Source of the DNA: an uncultured Prevotella sp.
Lineage (GTDB): Bacteria > Bacteroidota > Bacteroidia > Bacteroidales > Bacteroidaceae
Assembly: GCA_900540885.1 (NCBI GenBank)
Contig: UQHJ01000054.1
Location: 1-15,425, forward strand
DNA length: 15,425 bases
Direction of reading: 5' to 3'
Shown: piece after piece, positions 1 through 7,141 of the stretch
How positions within the stretch are numbered: position 1 is the stretch's first letter
How the letters are laid out: each line of letters opens with the position of its first letter
Program-made: the position numbers and the translations under genes
The notes under the pieces: model-generated
Databases searched by the model: none
The model's input: only the letters and a program-made list of their open reading frames with translations
Told to the model about the DNA's origin: nothing

Positions 1-48
1 ATGGCAATACCGACGCGGGGACGCGTCGCCCCCAGGTTAGGATCCGCC
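1..48. repeat. Partial copy of a GC-rich dispersed repeat (ACGCGT family)
   Basis: Positions 1-37 are the exact reverse complement of 15248-15284 near the other end of the window, and positions 7-36 recur directly at 15348-15377. The unit contains the self-complementary GACGCGTC and runs of C. The window starts inside the element, so its left boundary is not seen. The ATG at position 1 is part of the repeat and opens no supported gene. The match at both ends suggests the sequence was cut or assembled at a repeated element. Confidence 0.85.
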
Positions 49-60
49 CCCCAATTAGGC

Positions 61-80
61 CGATAAATTGCAGTTTATCG
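61..80. repeat. Small hairpin in the leftmost gap
   Basis: CGATAAA (61-67) and TTTATCG (74-80) form a perfect 7-bp stem around a 6-nt loop. It directly follows a CAATTAGGC-type motif at 52-60 that recurs at 11421-11429. No T-run follows, so I do not call it a terminator. Its role is unknown. Confidence 0.4.
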
Positions 81-221
81 AACATATTCCATACGTTTTC
101 AAAAACTTTGATTTATCTTTCATGTTTCATTTTTTAGTTTCAAATCATTGATAATCAATTCGTTCAACATGTGAAACATACGACTTAAATGTTTCACTTT
201 TAGTTTCATGTTTCATTTTTC

Positions 222-261
222 AAAACACTGAGGGAGCGCTTTCGCGCTCCCTCAGTGTTTT
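222..261. terminator. Strong hairpin at the centre of the palindrome, terminator-like
   Basis: Positions 222-239 and 244-261 form a perfect 18-bp stem with a 4-nt loop. The stem is GC-rich at its tip and flanked by A-run and T-run, so it resembles a bidirectional intrinsic terminator. It lies 370 bp beyond the end of the leftward gene ending at 632, which is far for a dedicated terminator. It may instead act for a gene left of the window, or be a structural part of the repeat. Confidence 0.5.
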
Positions 262-328
262 TGAATCGCTCCCACAGAGGTTTTGAATCGCTCCCTCAGT
301 GTTTTTGTTTTTCTCCCTCAGTGTTTTT
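246..328. repeat. Four tandem copies of a 22-nt CTCCCTCAGTG unit
   Basis: Units start at 246, 268, 290 and 313, the last truncated. Each begins (G)CTCCC and contains CAG followed by a T-run. The first two end in TTGAATC. Unit 2 is the most diverged, with CACAGAGG in place of TCAGTG. The units abut with no spacers, so this is a small tandem repeat, not a CRISPR array. Confidence 0.75.
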
Positions 329-631
329 AGTATGAAACATTGGAACTAAAAATGAAACATAAAAGTCGTATGTTTCAGCCGTTGAAAGCGTTGAGTATCA
401 ACGGATTTGAACATAAAAATGAAACATGAAGGCAAAAAGCACCATTGGTAAAATATACGTAAGTACAAATGCCTATTTAGGCGTTCTGAAACATTTTGTA
501 GAGAATTCTGTAGAGGCTGTTAATATATGTTTCACCGATTTGACAAACTTACAAAGAGTTCTACCATTGAGTCCGTTTGACTAGGTACTCCCGAAACTTT
601 CTTAAAGCCTATGAATTAAACTCATAATCTT

Positions 632-1861
632 CTACTTCGTCAGCGCGCGGCATACGCGGTCTTGGAAGTTGCGCCCCGTGGCGGTATGGCGAATGCCTTG
701 GTTCATAATGCTAAAGCAAAGCATATTGCCATTGGCAGCACGGCAGTAACCTGAGAGCGTACTTACGCCCTCGACAGTACCCGTCTTAGCATGTACGTTG
801 CCAGCAGCCGAAGAGCCACGTAGGCGTTTGCGCAGCGATCCGTCTTGGCCTGCAATGGGCAGCGAAGGGTCGAGGTGGCGATAGATGTCGTCGTCGTTAT
901 AAGCAAAGCGCAACATGCGACCTAAGAGTTCGGGCGTAAGGTAGTTGTAGAGCGAAAGTCCAGAGCCGTCGGCTATTTGGTAGTGCGAAGCATCAAGGCC
1001 TATGTGGCGAATGAGGTCGTTGTAATGCACCACGGCCTGTTTGCGTCCAGCCCCTTTTCGGCCACCTTGTGCCGCAATTTGATAGAACAAAGCTTCAGCC
1101 ATAGAATTATTGCTCTCCTTCATCATCGGCAGGAGCACTTGGTCGATCGTGTGTGAGCGCGTGCAGAGCAAGGTAGCATCGGAAGGTGTGGTGGCTACGT
1201 CGGTGGTGCCGTCCCACGTAATATTCTCTTTGCGGAAGATGCGGCGCAGGTTGTCAACAAAGGTGTCTTTGTTGCGGAAGAGGAGTGGCATAAGTGGCAC
1301 CTCATCGTCGTCCCAACACCAGCCCCACCCTAAGCGCTTATCGTCCTTAAAGCTGAGGTCGAGCCGAATGGGCGAAGTGATGTGGGTAATGCCTCGCGCC
1401 TTGAGCGAATCTGCAAAGGCGTGGAGGTCATCGCCGTCGAGCAGTGGGTCGTAACCAGCACGTATGTAGACGTGGCCCGTATAGATGCTATCGCTATCTG
1501 TTGGCAGTGGGTCGGCATACAAGCGCGTGCGGAACTGATAGTTTACGCCCAAGTCGTGTAAGGCTACGATAGCTGTCATGAGTTTTTCGTTGGAGGCAGG
1601 ACGCATACACTGACGCTCATTATGCGTGAACACAAGGCTATCGGCCGTAAGATCGTATACATAAATGCCCACTTGCGTGCGTTCGAAGATGTCGTTGTCA
1701 AGCAGCTTCTGCAGTCGCACGGGCAGTGGGTCAAGGCTTTCAGTCGCGTCGGCAAGGGTGTCGACGATGACCGAGTCTTCAGGCATAATGCTATCGGTGC
1801 GCAAGGCAAAAGCCTGCGTGGACATCAATAGGCATAGCAATGATAATATAATCCTTGACAT
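632..1861 (-). CDS. dacB: D-alanyl-D-alanine carboxypeptidase/endopeptidase, PBP4 type (peptidase S13)
   Basis: This 409-residue enzyme should trim or cleave D-Ala peptide bonds of peptidoglycan in the periplasm. Residues 1-19 form a signal peptide ending AFA. All three penicillin-binding motifs are present: SNEK at 90-93 (nucleophile Ser90), SNN at 250-252 and KTG at 359-361. Family signatures DGSGLS (298-303) and AGQDGSL (337-343) are also present. It is shorter than Escherichia coli PBP4 (477 residues), with a smaller inserted region between the first two motifs, as is usual in many S13 members. The ATG at 1861 directly precedes the signal peptide, so the start is well supported. It is the last gene of the leftward run, 92 bp after the dus gene, with an inverted repeat between them. 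The family call is firm. Exact activity (carboxypeptidase or endopeptidase) is inferred. Confidence 0.95.
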   Translation of the reverse strand: MSRIILSLLCLLMSTQAFALRTDSIMPEDSVIVDTLADATESLDPLPVRLQKLLDNDIFERTQVGIYVYDLTADSLVFTHNERQCMRPASNEKLMTAIVALHDLGVNYQFRTRLYADPLPTDSDSIYTGHVYIRAGYDPLLDGDDLHAFADSLKARGITHITSPIRLDLSFKDDKRLGWGWCWDDDEVPLMPLLFRNKDTFVDNLRRIFRKENITWDGTTDVATTPSDATLLCTRSHTIDQVLLPMMKESNNSMAEALFYQIAAQGGRKGAGRKQAVVHYNDLIRHIGLDASHYQIADGSGLSLYNYLTPELLGRMLRFAYNDDDIYRHLDPSLPIAGQDGSLRKRLRGSSAAGNVHAKTGTVEGVSTLSGYCRAANGNMLCFSIMNQGIRHTATGRNFQDRVCRALTK

Positions 1862-1890
1862 TTTCTATCTATTACTATTATTTTGAATTA

Positions 1891-1942
1891 ACGAGTTGAC
1901 AAGTAAATTTGTTCTTTTACGATAACTTACTTGTTAACTCGT
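1891..1942. repeat. Inverted repeat of the GTTAACTCG family
   Basis: Positions 1891-1906 pair with 1927-1942 in a 16-bp stem with one G-T wobble and a 20-nt loop. The arms read ACGAGTTGAC and GTTAACTCGT, the same motif that fills the gap before rnr (8744-8882). It lies between the dus stop and the dacB start, both leftward, so it would fold in a shared transcript and could affect dacB expression or mRNA ends. Confidence 0.7.
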
Positions 1943-1953
1943 CAAATAAATAA

Positions 1954-2970
1954 CTAATTATTCCGTATCAATTCGCGTGTTGACTCCATGATGTCGAAGA
2001 GTTCGGCTACAGTATCGGCACGGAGCATGTTGATGCGCGTCTGTCGAAAGTTCGGGAGTCCTTTAAATAAAGGAGTGGCTGCTAAGTGACGACGCACATG
2101 GAGAATGCCACGGTACTCGTCAATGCGTTCTACGCTTTGGCGTACTTGCTCTTTCAACACATCGAGCATCCAGTCGGGTGTCATTGGGGCATACTGGCTC
2201 GGAATAACGTGGTCTACACTGTGGTCGCCTTCATGAAGGGCATCGTGCAGTTCCTTAAATATCCACGGACGGCCAAAGGTGGCACGACCTACCATGACGG
2301 CATCAACGCCATAGTCGTTGAAGGCACGCACAGCACCTTCAGCTGAGGTGATGTCGCCATTGCCTATAATAGGAATGTGCATACGTGGGTTGCGCTTCAC
2401 CTCGCCAATGAGCGTCCAATCGGCCTCGCCCGTATACATTTGTGCACGTGTGCGGCCATGAATGGTCAAGGCTTGAATACCACAGTCTTGCAGTTGTTCG
2501 GCCAAAGGGACGATGATCTTATGTTCCGCGTCCCAGCCCAAACGCGTCTTGGCTGTTACGGGCACGTCGACAGCATTGACTACGGCACGCGTTATCTCCA
2601 ACATTCGAGGCACGTCTTGCAACAATCCTGCGCCCGCACCCTTACCTGCCACGCGCTTTACGGGACAGCCAAAGTTGATGTCGAGCACGTCGGGGTGGGC
2701 ACGTTCTACAACGATTTGTGCCGCATCACGTACGGCTATGGGGTCTTTGCCATATATCTGAATAGCCACAGGGCGTTCGGCATCGCACACAGTGAGTTTT
2801 TCAAGCGACTTATTTACCATGCGCACCAAAGCGTCGGCTGCTACAAATTCGGAGTATACCATTGAGGCACCCAACCGACGACAGAGCAAGCGAAAGCCAA
2901 TGTCGGTGACGTCCTCCATGGGAGCTAACACTACGGGGCGGGGACCGAGGTCAAGAGTTCCTATATGCAT
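1954..2970 (-). CDS. dus: tRNA-dihydrouridine synthase, DusB-like
   Basis: This flavoenzyme (338 residues) reduces specific uridines in tRNA to dihydrouridine using FMN and NADPH. The N-terminal TIM barrel shows APMEDVTD (16-23) of the FMN site, DINFGCPVK (97-105) with catalytic Cys102, KTRLGWD (141-147), HGRTRAQMYTG (171-181), GNGDI (203-207) and GRATFGRPW (228-236) of the phosphate-binding end. A helical C-terminal domain follows (about 255-338). Length and motifs fit the DusB branch of bacterial Dus proteins, though which tRNA position is modified cannot be read from sequence. It lies 104 bp downstream of the CPBP protease gene. A candidate promoter and a 21-nt element shared with the TrmH-family gene lie just upstream, so it may be transcribed on its own. 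Confidence 0.96.
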   Translation of the reverse strand: MHIGTLDLGPRPVVLAPMEDVTDIGFRLLCRRLGASMVYSEFVAADALVRMVNKSLEKLTVCDAERPVAIQIYGKDPIAVRDAAQIVVERAHPDVLDINFGCPVKRVAGKGAGAGLLQDVPRMLEITRAVVNAVDVPVTAKTRLGWDAEHKIIVPLAEQLQDCGIQALTIHGRTRAQMYTGEADWTLIGEVKRNPRMHIPIIGNGDITSAEGAVRAFNDYGVDAVMVGRATFGRPWIFKELHDALHEGDHSVDHVIPSQYAPMTPDWMLDVLKEQVRQSVERIDEYRGILHVRRHLAATPLFKGLPNFRQTRINMLRADTVAELFDIMESTRELIRNN

Positions 2971-3001
2971 TAATATTTTCGGTTTGGAGTTTGGAGGTTA
3001 G

Positions 3002-3050
3002 GAGGTTATAAAGTTACATCACGTTGATAATCAACAAAACGAACTTTATA
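3002..3050 (-). promoter_or_regulatory. Candidate dus promoter with nested palindromes
   Basis: On the minus strand a TTTTG (3039-3035) stands 18 nt before TAACTTTA (3016-3009), one base off the Bacteroidota -7 consensus TAnnTTTG. That would start transcription about 34 nt before the dus ATG. The spacer contains the palindrome GTTGATAATCAAC (3023-3035), and TATAAAGTT (3007-3015) pairs with AACTTTATA (3042-3050) outside it. The 21 bases 3002-3022 recur exactly, in reverse complement, at 12010-12030 before the TrmH-family gene. Promoter status is inference. Confidence 0.4.
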
Positions 3051-3074
3051 AGTTCATAACCTTCAAACGTAAAA

Positions 3075-3881
3075 TTATTCTTTGCTATTATATAAATTGG
3101 TATATAAGCAGCAGCTGGCCAAGAGCGTGTAAAAGACTATCCTTGGCCAACTCAACACGTCGGGGGCTGCGAAGAGGGTGCAGTACACGGCAAAGGCATT
3201 GTTAGCAATGTGCATGGGCAAGCAGAGACGCAAATCGCCCGTGCGCAAATAGGCGATGCCTAATATAAAGCCTATGATAAAGGCGGGGATGCCTTGTGCT
3301 AAGTTGCCATGCACCAAGGCAAAGGCCAAAGCACCAATGGCTGCGGCGGCCCAACCAGGCACATTGCGACGATAGAGCGAACGTACTACGCCTACGCGGA
3401 ACACCAACTCTTCGCACAAGGGGCCTACGAAGCATAAGAGGAATAAGCACAAAGGGTTATGCATCATACCTTCGAAATTGACCGTGTTGGGAGCGGTGAT
3501 GTGGAGGTGGGTCAAGGCATCGCTCACGCCAGAGGCGATAATCAAGCAACAACAAGTGGTGTAAATAATATTAAACACAGTGACGGGACGCTGCTGCACG
3601 TCGCGCTTGAGCGGACGAAACTTAAAGATGCTCAACAGTTCGGGCTGCATCTCGGCCTTGCTGCGCACGCGCCCTTCAAAGCGATAGTACCATAGCCACA
3701 AGCCCAGTGCTAATATGCCTTCGGCTACCAATAGGCTAATGCCCGTAGCCACAGGATTCACACTGAGTTGATCCATCGGATAGTCTGTGCCTAATTTGTC
3801 AAGATTGGAGAATAACAAAGCGCCCAATCCTGCTACAAATTGCACGACGATAAATAATATAAATACAACGATTGCGGTCAT
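3075..3881 (-). CDS. CPBP family intramembrane metalloprotease
   Basis: A multi-pass membrane protein of the CPBP (CAAX protease/Abi) family, 268 residues from the ATG at 3881. A TTG start at 3896 would add five residues, but those codons lie in the GTGCAAAT repeat, so I prefer 3881. Counting from the TTG start, hydrophobic segments appear at about 7-30, 48-70, 105-122, 147-160, 182-216 and 250-265. The family's metal-site motifs are intact: EExxxR (Glu162, Glu163, Arg167), FxxxH (Phe192, His196) and HxxxN (His229). Members process prenylated proteins, bacteriocins or anti-sigma factors, or have no known substrate. Nothing nearby (no bacteriocin peptide, no sigma factor) names the substrate here. 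It is flanked by repeat-filled gaps on both sides. Confidence 0.9.
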   Translation of the reverse strand: MTAIVVFILFIVVQFVAGLGALLFSNLDKLGTDYPMDQLSVNPVATGISLLVAEGILALGLWLWYYRFEGRVRSKAEMQPELLSIFKFRPLKRDVQQRPVTVFNIIYTTCCCLIIASGVSDALTHLHITAPNTVNFEGMMHNPLCLFLLCFVGPLCEELVFRVGVVRSLYRRNVPGWAAAAIGALAFALVHGNLAQGIPAFIIGFILGIAYLRTGDLRLCLPMHIANNAFAVYCTLFAAPDVLSWPRIVFYTLLASCCLYTNLYNSKE

Positions 3882-3884
3882 ATA

Positions 3885-4087
3885 GTTAATGTGCAAATGC
3901 TTAGTTAATGTGCAAATGTGAGAATGTGCAAATGTGCAAATAGTCTCCTCTTTTTGCTGCGTTTGTGGATAGCTTGGTTAATGCACAAATAGGAGTGAGA
4001 ATACGTGAATTAAAAGTACATATACTTAAATTGCGCGTACAAAGGCGACCATTTGCACATTTGCACATTCACCAAGCATTTGCACAT
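3885..4087. repeat. Intergenic GTGCAAAT/ATTTGCAC repeat, copy 1
   Basis: Copies of the motif ATGTGCAAAT run rightwards at 3889-3942, and their complement ATTTGCACAT runs at 4050-4088. The gap between ribF and the protease gene can therefore fold into one long imperfect hairpin. The inner part shares the exact 20-mer GCGCGTACAAAGGCGACCAT (4032-4051), followed by TTGCACATT, with copy 2 at 5720-5739. It looks like a dispersed non-coding element or a slippage-grown repeat, and I see no gene in it. Confidence 0.8.
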
Positions 4088-5029
4088 TTACAAGACTTCT
4101 CTCACTTTATCGGCATCTAAGGCCAACTGCTTCTGCAAGGCTTCGATGCTGCTGAAACGTCGTTCGTCGCGAATGCGGCGGTAGAAGGCGATCTTAATAT
4201 GTTGACCATAAAGTGCACCCCCTTCGTAGTCGAGTAGGTGAGCCTCTATGGTTTGGTCGGTGCCATTGTCGAGCGTGGGACGCCAACCGATGTTGAGCAT
4301 GGCTTTGTAGGTGAAACCACCTACCTCCACGCGCACGGCATACACGCCACGGCCAGGAATGAGCTGCTCTTCGCATTCGGGACGCAGATTGGCCGTAGGA
4401 TACCCCATAAGCGTACCAGCATGATGGCCTTCTACCACCGTGCCTTCCAGTACGTAGGGCCGACCTAAACAGGTACGTGCCATTTCTACATTACCCCCCG
4501 TTAGGAAACGGCGCGCAGCTGAAGAACTCACGCGCAACTCGTCTTCGGCCATAAAGGGACGTTCGCGCAACACTTCTATGCCCAACTCGCGTCCATAGCG
4601 CACGTAGTCCTTAAAGCCGGCTGAGAGGTCAGAACCGAAGTGGTGGTCGTAGCCCACGAGTAAGCACTTCACGTTCAACTCCTTCTTGAGTATCAGCTCC
4701 ATAAACTCACGCGAGGTGAGCATCGACATCTCGTGATTGAAGTTGAGCATGGCGCAGCCTGTCAGTCCCGTCTGTGCCAAAAGTTGCAGTTTTTGCTCAT
4801 TAGTAGTGAGCAGTTCGGGCCAATAGCGTGCTCCCGAAAGGGCCAAGCGAGGATGTTCCTCAAACGAGATGACAATAGGCTGAAGCCCACGTTTGGCGGC
4901 CTCTGCCTTCACTTGGTCTATTAAGAATTGGTGACCACGGTGTACGCCGTCGAAGAAGCCAATGGCTGCGCAATAGCCTTGCGCGGCATCGGCATTATGC
5001 TTGAATGTATGGAAGGTGTAGTTTGCCAT
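4088..5029 (-). CDS. ribF: Bifunctional riboflavin kinase/FAD synthetase
   Basis: RibF phosphorylates riboflavin to FMN and adenylates FMN to FAD in the cytosol. From the ATG at 5029 the protein has 313 residues, the normal family length. An upstream start at 5089 adds 20 residues that do not resemble the family and lie wholly inside the HAD gene. The N-terminal nucleotidyltransferase domain shows GFFDGVHRGH (24-33, HxGH site), YDHHFG (127-132) and the VSSSAARRFL segment (167-176) in place of the usual ISSTxIR. The C-terminal riboflavin kinase domain shows GYPTAN (209-214) and NIGWRPT (246-252). The first 35 bp overlap the end of the HAD phosphatase gene in another frame, so translation of the two is probably coupled. 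Its product FMN is the cofactor for the nearby Dus enzyme. Confidence 0.96.
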   Translation of the reverse strand: MANYTFHTFKHNADAAQGYCAAIGFFDGVHRGHQFLIDQVKAEAAKRGLQPIVISFEEHPRLALSGARYWPELLTTNEQKLQLLAQTGLTGCAMLNFNHEMSMLTSREFMELILKKELNVKCLLVGYDHHFGSDLSAGFKDYVRYGRELGIEVLRERPFMAEDELRVSSSAARRFLTGGNVEMARTCLGRPYVLEGTVVEGHHAGTLMGYPTANLRPECEEQLIPGRGVYAVRVEVGGFTYKAMLNIGWRPTLDNGTDQTIEAHLLDYEGGALYGQHIKIAFYRRIRDERRFSSIEALQKQLALDADKVREVL

Positions 5030-5645
5030 ATTCGTCAAAATATTTAAACCATTCGCTGCCAGCAGGGGCAATGAGGGCTTGTAGGCCACACTGACGAGCC
5101 GCTTGGCAGTTCACTTCACTGTCGTCAAAGAATAAGATGTCGTGAGCAGGCACCCCCATGCCCTCCACTACTTTCTCAAATATCTGTGGGGCTGGCTTTT
5201 CCACACCTAATTCACAGGATAGAAAGATGTGGTCGAAGAAGTCGTCCACCGTCAGTCCCTTGTAGCGAAAAAAGGTGTCTTCGGCCATGCGCCAATGTAT
5301 GGTGTTGGTGTTGCTCAGTACGTTAATAGAATAGTTTTGCTTTATCTTGAGCAACATCTCAAGGCGCTCGGTCGGTACGGTGGTGAGGTAACTTTCCCAC
5401 GCTGCGGTGATAGCCTCATCGCTCAAGCAGTCGGTCATGCCTCCGCCTTGCTGACAGAGCGAACGTATGCCGTCACAAAACTCATGTTCCGTAATGCGTC
5501 CTTGTTCCAATTGGGAGAAGATACCGGCTTGTTTATAGGTGCCAAGATAGGGACGTATGTCGAAACCTATCTCATCGAACGAACGTTCTACGCGCTGACG
5601 GTCGAGGTCGACCAACACGCCACCAAAGTCAAATAGGAGATACAT
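4995..5645 (-). CDS. HAD-superfamily hydrolase (YihX/YigB-like phosphatase)
   Basis: A 216-residue cytosolic phosphatase of HAD subfamily IA. Motif I is FDFGGVLVD, with the nucleophile Asp6. Gly8 stands where the usual second Asp would be, as in YihX-type proteins that read DxG. Motif II is Ser111 in VLSNTN, motif III is Lys150 in GVEKP and motif IV is FFDDS with Asp174 and Asp175. The alpha-helical cap lies at about 15-95. The substrate is not fixed by sequence: YihX acts on glucose-1-phosphate, and other HAD-IA proteins such as YigB act on flavin-pathway phosphates. The 35-bp overlap with ribF favours a flavin-related substrate, which is inference. It lies 140 bp downstream of the U32 gene, across repeat copy 2. 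Confidence 0.88.
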   Translation of the reverse strand: MYLLFDFGGVLVDLDRQRVERSFDEIGFDIRPYLGTYKQAGIFSQLEQGRITEHEFCDGIRSLCQQGGGMTDCLSDEAITAAWESYLTTVPTERLEMLLKIKQNYSINVLSNTNTIHWRMAEDTFFRYKGLTVDDFFDHIFLSCELGVEKPAPQIFEKVVEGMGVPAHDILFFDDSEVNCQAARQCGLQALIAPAGSEWFKYFDEYGKLHLPYIQA

Positions 5646-5649
5646 AATC

Positions 5650-5768
5650 TAATGTGCAAATGTGCAAATGTGAGAATGTGCAAATGTGAGAATGTGCTAA
5701 TGACTTAATGCTTTTATAACTGCGCGTACAAAGGCGACCATTTGCACATTCGCACATTCGCACATTTA
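5650..5768. repeat. Intergenic GTGCAAAT/ATTTGCAC repeat, copy 2
   Basis: ATGTGCAAAT and ATGTGAGA motifs repeat at 5651-5699. The complementary TTTGCACATT and CGCACATT motifs stand at 5739-5767, giving a long imperfect hairpin between the U32 gene and the HAD gene. The inner segment from 5720 has the same 20-mer GCGCGTACAAAGGCGACCAT as copy 1 (4032-4051). A third, weaker set of related motifs (ATGTGCTAATGTGGCAAT) follows the start of the U32 gene at 7023-7062. Confidence 0.8.
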
Positions 5769-5785
5769 TAAAATAGTAATGGCCT

Positions 5786-7018
5786 TTACGCCTTTACTAT
5801 TTTATAAAGTTTATCACTCGGGCGCACCTTTTCGGGCACGGGGATAGCTACGCGCATACCTTTCTTGGCCACATCGATAGGGCCGTTGTCACCGTGAATG
5901 TCGGTAGCGGTAACGTAGAGCGCCCCCGTAGTCGGACCAACGATGAGCAATTTGTCGCCACGATTGAAGTCGCCAGCTTCGAGGTAAAACTCGCCCACGC
6001 CCAGCTTTGAGAAGTACTTCTGGCCTTTGCCTATGTATTGCTTCTTCTCGGTAGCAGCCGAACCGTACACTTCGCTCCACTCGCCCAACTTCTGACCTAA
6101 GTAATAGCCGTCCCAGAAGCCACGGTTGAATACTGTCTTGAGGCGCTCGTTCCATTTCTCTACCTTTTCAGGACTGAACGTGCCGTCCTCTACGGCAGCA
6201 ATGGCCTCTTTGTAACATTGCACAACGGTGTAGACGTACTCCGCACTGCGGGCGCGGCCTTCGATCTTAAACACGCGCACACCAGCTTTCATCATGCGGT
6301 CAATGAAGCCAATCGTCTTTAAGTCCTTCGGACTCATGATGTACTTATTGTCAACGTCGAGTTCTACACCCGTCTCGCGGTCCTTCACCGTATAGCTGCG
6401 ACGGCACACTTGCATGCACTGTCCGCGATTGGCCGAACGACCTAAATTGTCGAGTGAGAGGTAGCACTTGCCGCTTACGGCCATACACAACGCACCATGG
6501 CAGAACATTTCGATACGAATGAGTTCACCCGAAGGGCCGCAGATGTGTTCACGCTCAATGGCCTCGTGAATGCGTGCCACTTGGTCAAGGTTCAACTCGC
6601 GTGCCAATACGGCCACATCGGCAAAGCGTGCATAAAACTTCAATGCCTCTGTGTTAGAGATATTGAGCTGCGTTGAGAGGTGTACCTCCTGCCCAATGCG
6701 GTTGCAATAGTCCATTACAGCTACGTCGCAAGCGATAATAGCCGAAATGCCCGCCTCGTGAGCGGCATCGCAGATGTGGTGCATGAGTTCGATGTCTTCA
6801 TCATAGATAATGGTGTTGACCGTAAGGTATGACTTTACGCCCTGTGCGCTACACTGTGCAGCAATGTCGCGCAAGTCGTCAATCGTAAAGCGACTGGCAC
6901 TATGGGCACGCATATTGAGTGCTTCAATGCCAAAGTATATAGAATCAGCTCCTGCCTTGAGGGCAGCAGCCAAGCTCTCGCGCGAACCCACGGGAGCCAT
7001 TATTTCGTATTTCGTCAT
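5786..7018 (-). CDS. trhP: U32 family protein, TrhP-like tRNA hydroxylation factor
   Basis: A 410-residue protein of peptidase family U32. The signature lies at 170-187 (EMFCHGALC, then SGKCYLS), and four cysteines at 178, 185, 201 and 205 match the spacing of the iron-sulfur-binding Cys of this family. The N-terminal part is a TIM-barrel-like domain (about 1-250, opening with APVGSRESL). A small beta domain closes the protein (about 330-405). In Escherichia coli the relative TrhP (YegQ) makes 5-hydroxyuridine at position 34 of tRNA with prephenate. The larger RlhA acts on 23S rRNA and UbiU/UbiV act in ubiquinone synthesis. The length fits TrhP best, so the old label of collagenase-like peptidase is probably misleading. 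It sits downstream of argB, across a GC-rich hairpin. Confidence 0.88.
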   Translation of the reverse strand: MTKYEIMAPVGSRESLAAALKAGADSIYFGIEALNMRAHSASRFTIDDLRDIAAQCSAQGVKSYLTVNTIIYDEDIELMHHICDAAHEAGISAIIACDVAVMDYCNRIGQEVHLSTQLNISNTEALKFYARFADVAVLARELNLDQVARIHEAIEREHICGPSGELIRIEMFCHGALCMAVSGKCYLSLDNLGRSANRGQCMQVCRRSYTVKDRETGVELDVDNKYIMSPKDLKTIGFIDRMMKAGVRVFKIEGRARSAEYVYTVVQCYKEAIAAVEDGTFSPEKVEKWNERLKTVFNRGFWDGYYLGQKLGEWSEVYGSAATEKKQYIGKGQKYFSKLGVGEFYLEAGDFNRGDKLLIVGPTTGALYVTATDIHGDNGPIDVAKKGMRVAIPVPEKVRPSDKLYKIVKA

Positions 7019-7100
7019 GGTTTTAATGTGCTAATGTGGCAATATGCTAATGTGGCAATGAAACAATGCCATTATAAACTCAGCAATAAAAGGTAACTAG

Positions 7101-7140
7101 TCCCCCTCCCCGGTCGGGGAGGGGGTTAGGGGGAGAGGCC
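7101..7140 (-). terminator. GC-rich hairpin after argB (dispersed C/G-run repeat)
   Basis: CCCCCTCCCC (102-111 of the 7000s) and GGGGAGGGGG (116-125) form a perfect 10-bp stem with loop GGTC, and further G-runs follow to 7139. It begins right after the argB stop on the minus strand and is followed there by a weak T-rich stretch, so it is likely a terminator. A related sequence in the same orientation relative to its gene follows the Cof-type gene at 13581-13637. Confidence 0.55.
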
Positions 7141-7141
7141 G

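Larger units (their letters stand above)
119..429. repeat. Long imperfect inverted repeat built on GAAACAT motifs
   Basis: The left arm (about 119-229) and the right arm (about 313-429) are imperfect reverse complements. Both carry, in the same order, ATGTTTCAT, a small TTGATAATCAA-like hairpin (147-159 left, 389-402 right), the exact shared core TGAAACATACGACTT (left 172-186, its complement at 363-377 bar one end base), a second TTTCAT block and CACTGAGGGAG. The arms differ by scattered substitutions and short indels. No open reading frame of note lies here. The stretch could form a very long hairpin in RNA or a cruciform in DNA. It lies downstream of the leftward carboxypeptidase gene. Its function is unknown. 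Confidence 0.8.

Noticed and set aside
246..328. Regular repeats resembling a small CRISPR array
   Set aside because: Units abut directly with no spacers, differ from each other and have no cas genes nearby. It is a tandem repeat.
430..631. Possible small gene or tRNA in the gap left of dacB
   Set aside because: No reading frame with a convincing start and no cloverleaf pattern. Only a short GCCTA/TAGGC hairpin near 470-482 is visible.
2377..2865. 162-codon plus-strand reading frame
   Set aside because: It lies wholly inside the dus gene on the other strand. The dus frame has all family motifs.
3882..3896. TTG start for the CPBP protease
   Set aside because: The five added codons belong to the GTGCAAAT repeat. 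An ATG follows at 3881.
5030..5089. Longer RibF start adding 20 residues
   Set aside because: The extra residues do not resemble RibF and lie inside the HAD gene. The ATG at 5029 gives the usual family length.
5786..7018. Secreted collagenase (old U32 annotation)
   Set aside because: There is no signal peptide, and the Cys pattern and length fit the tRNA hydroxylation branch.
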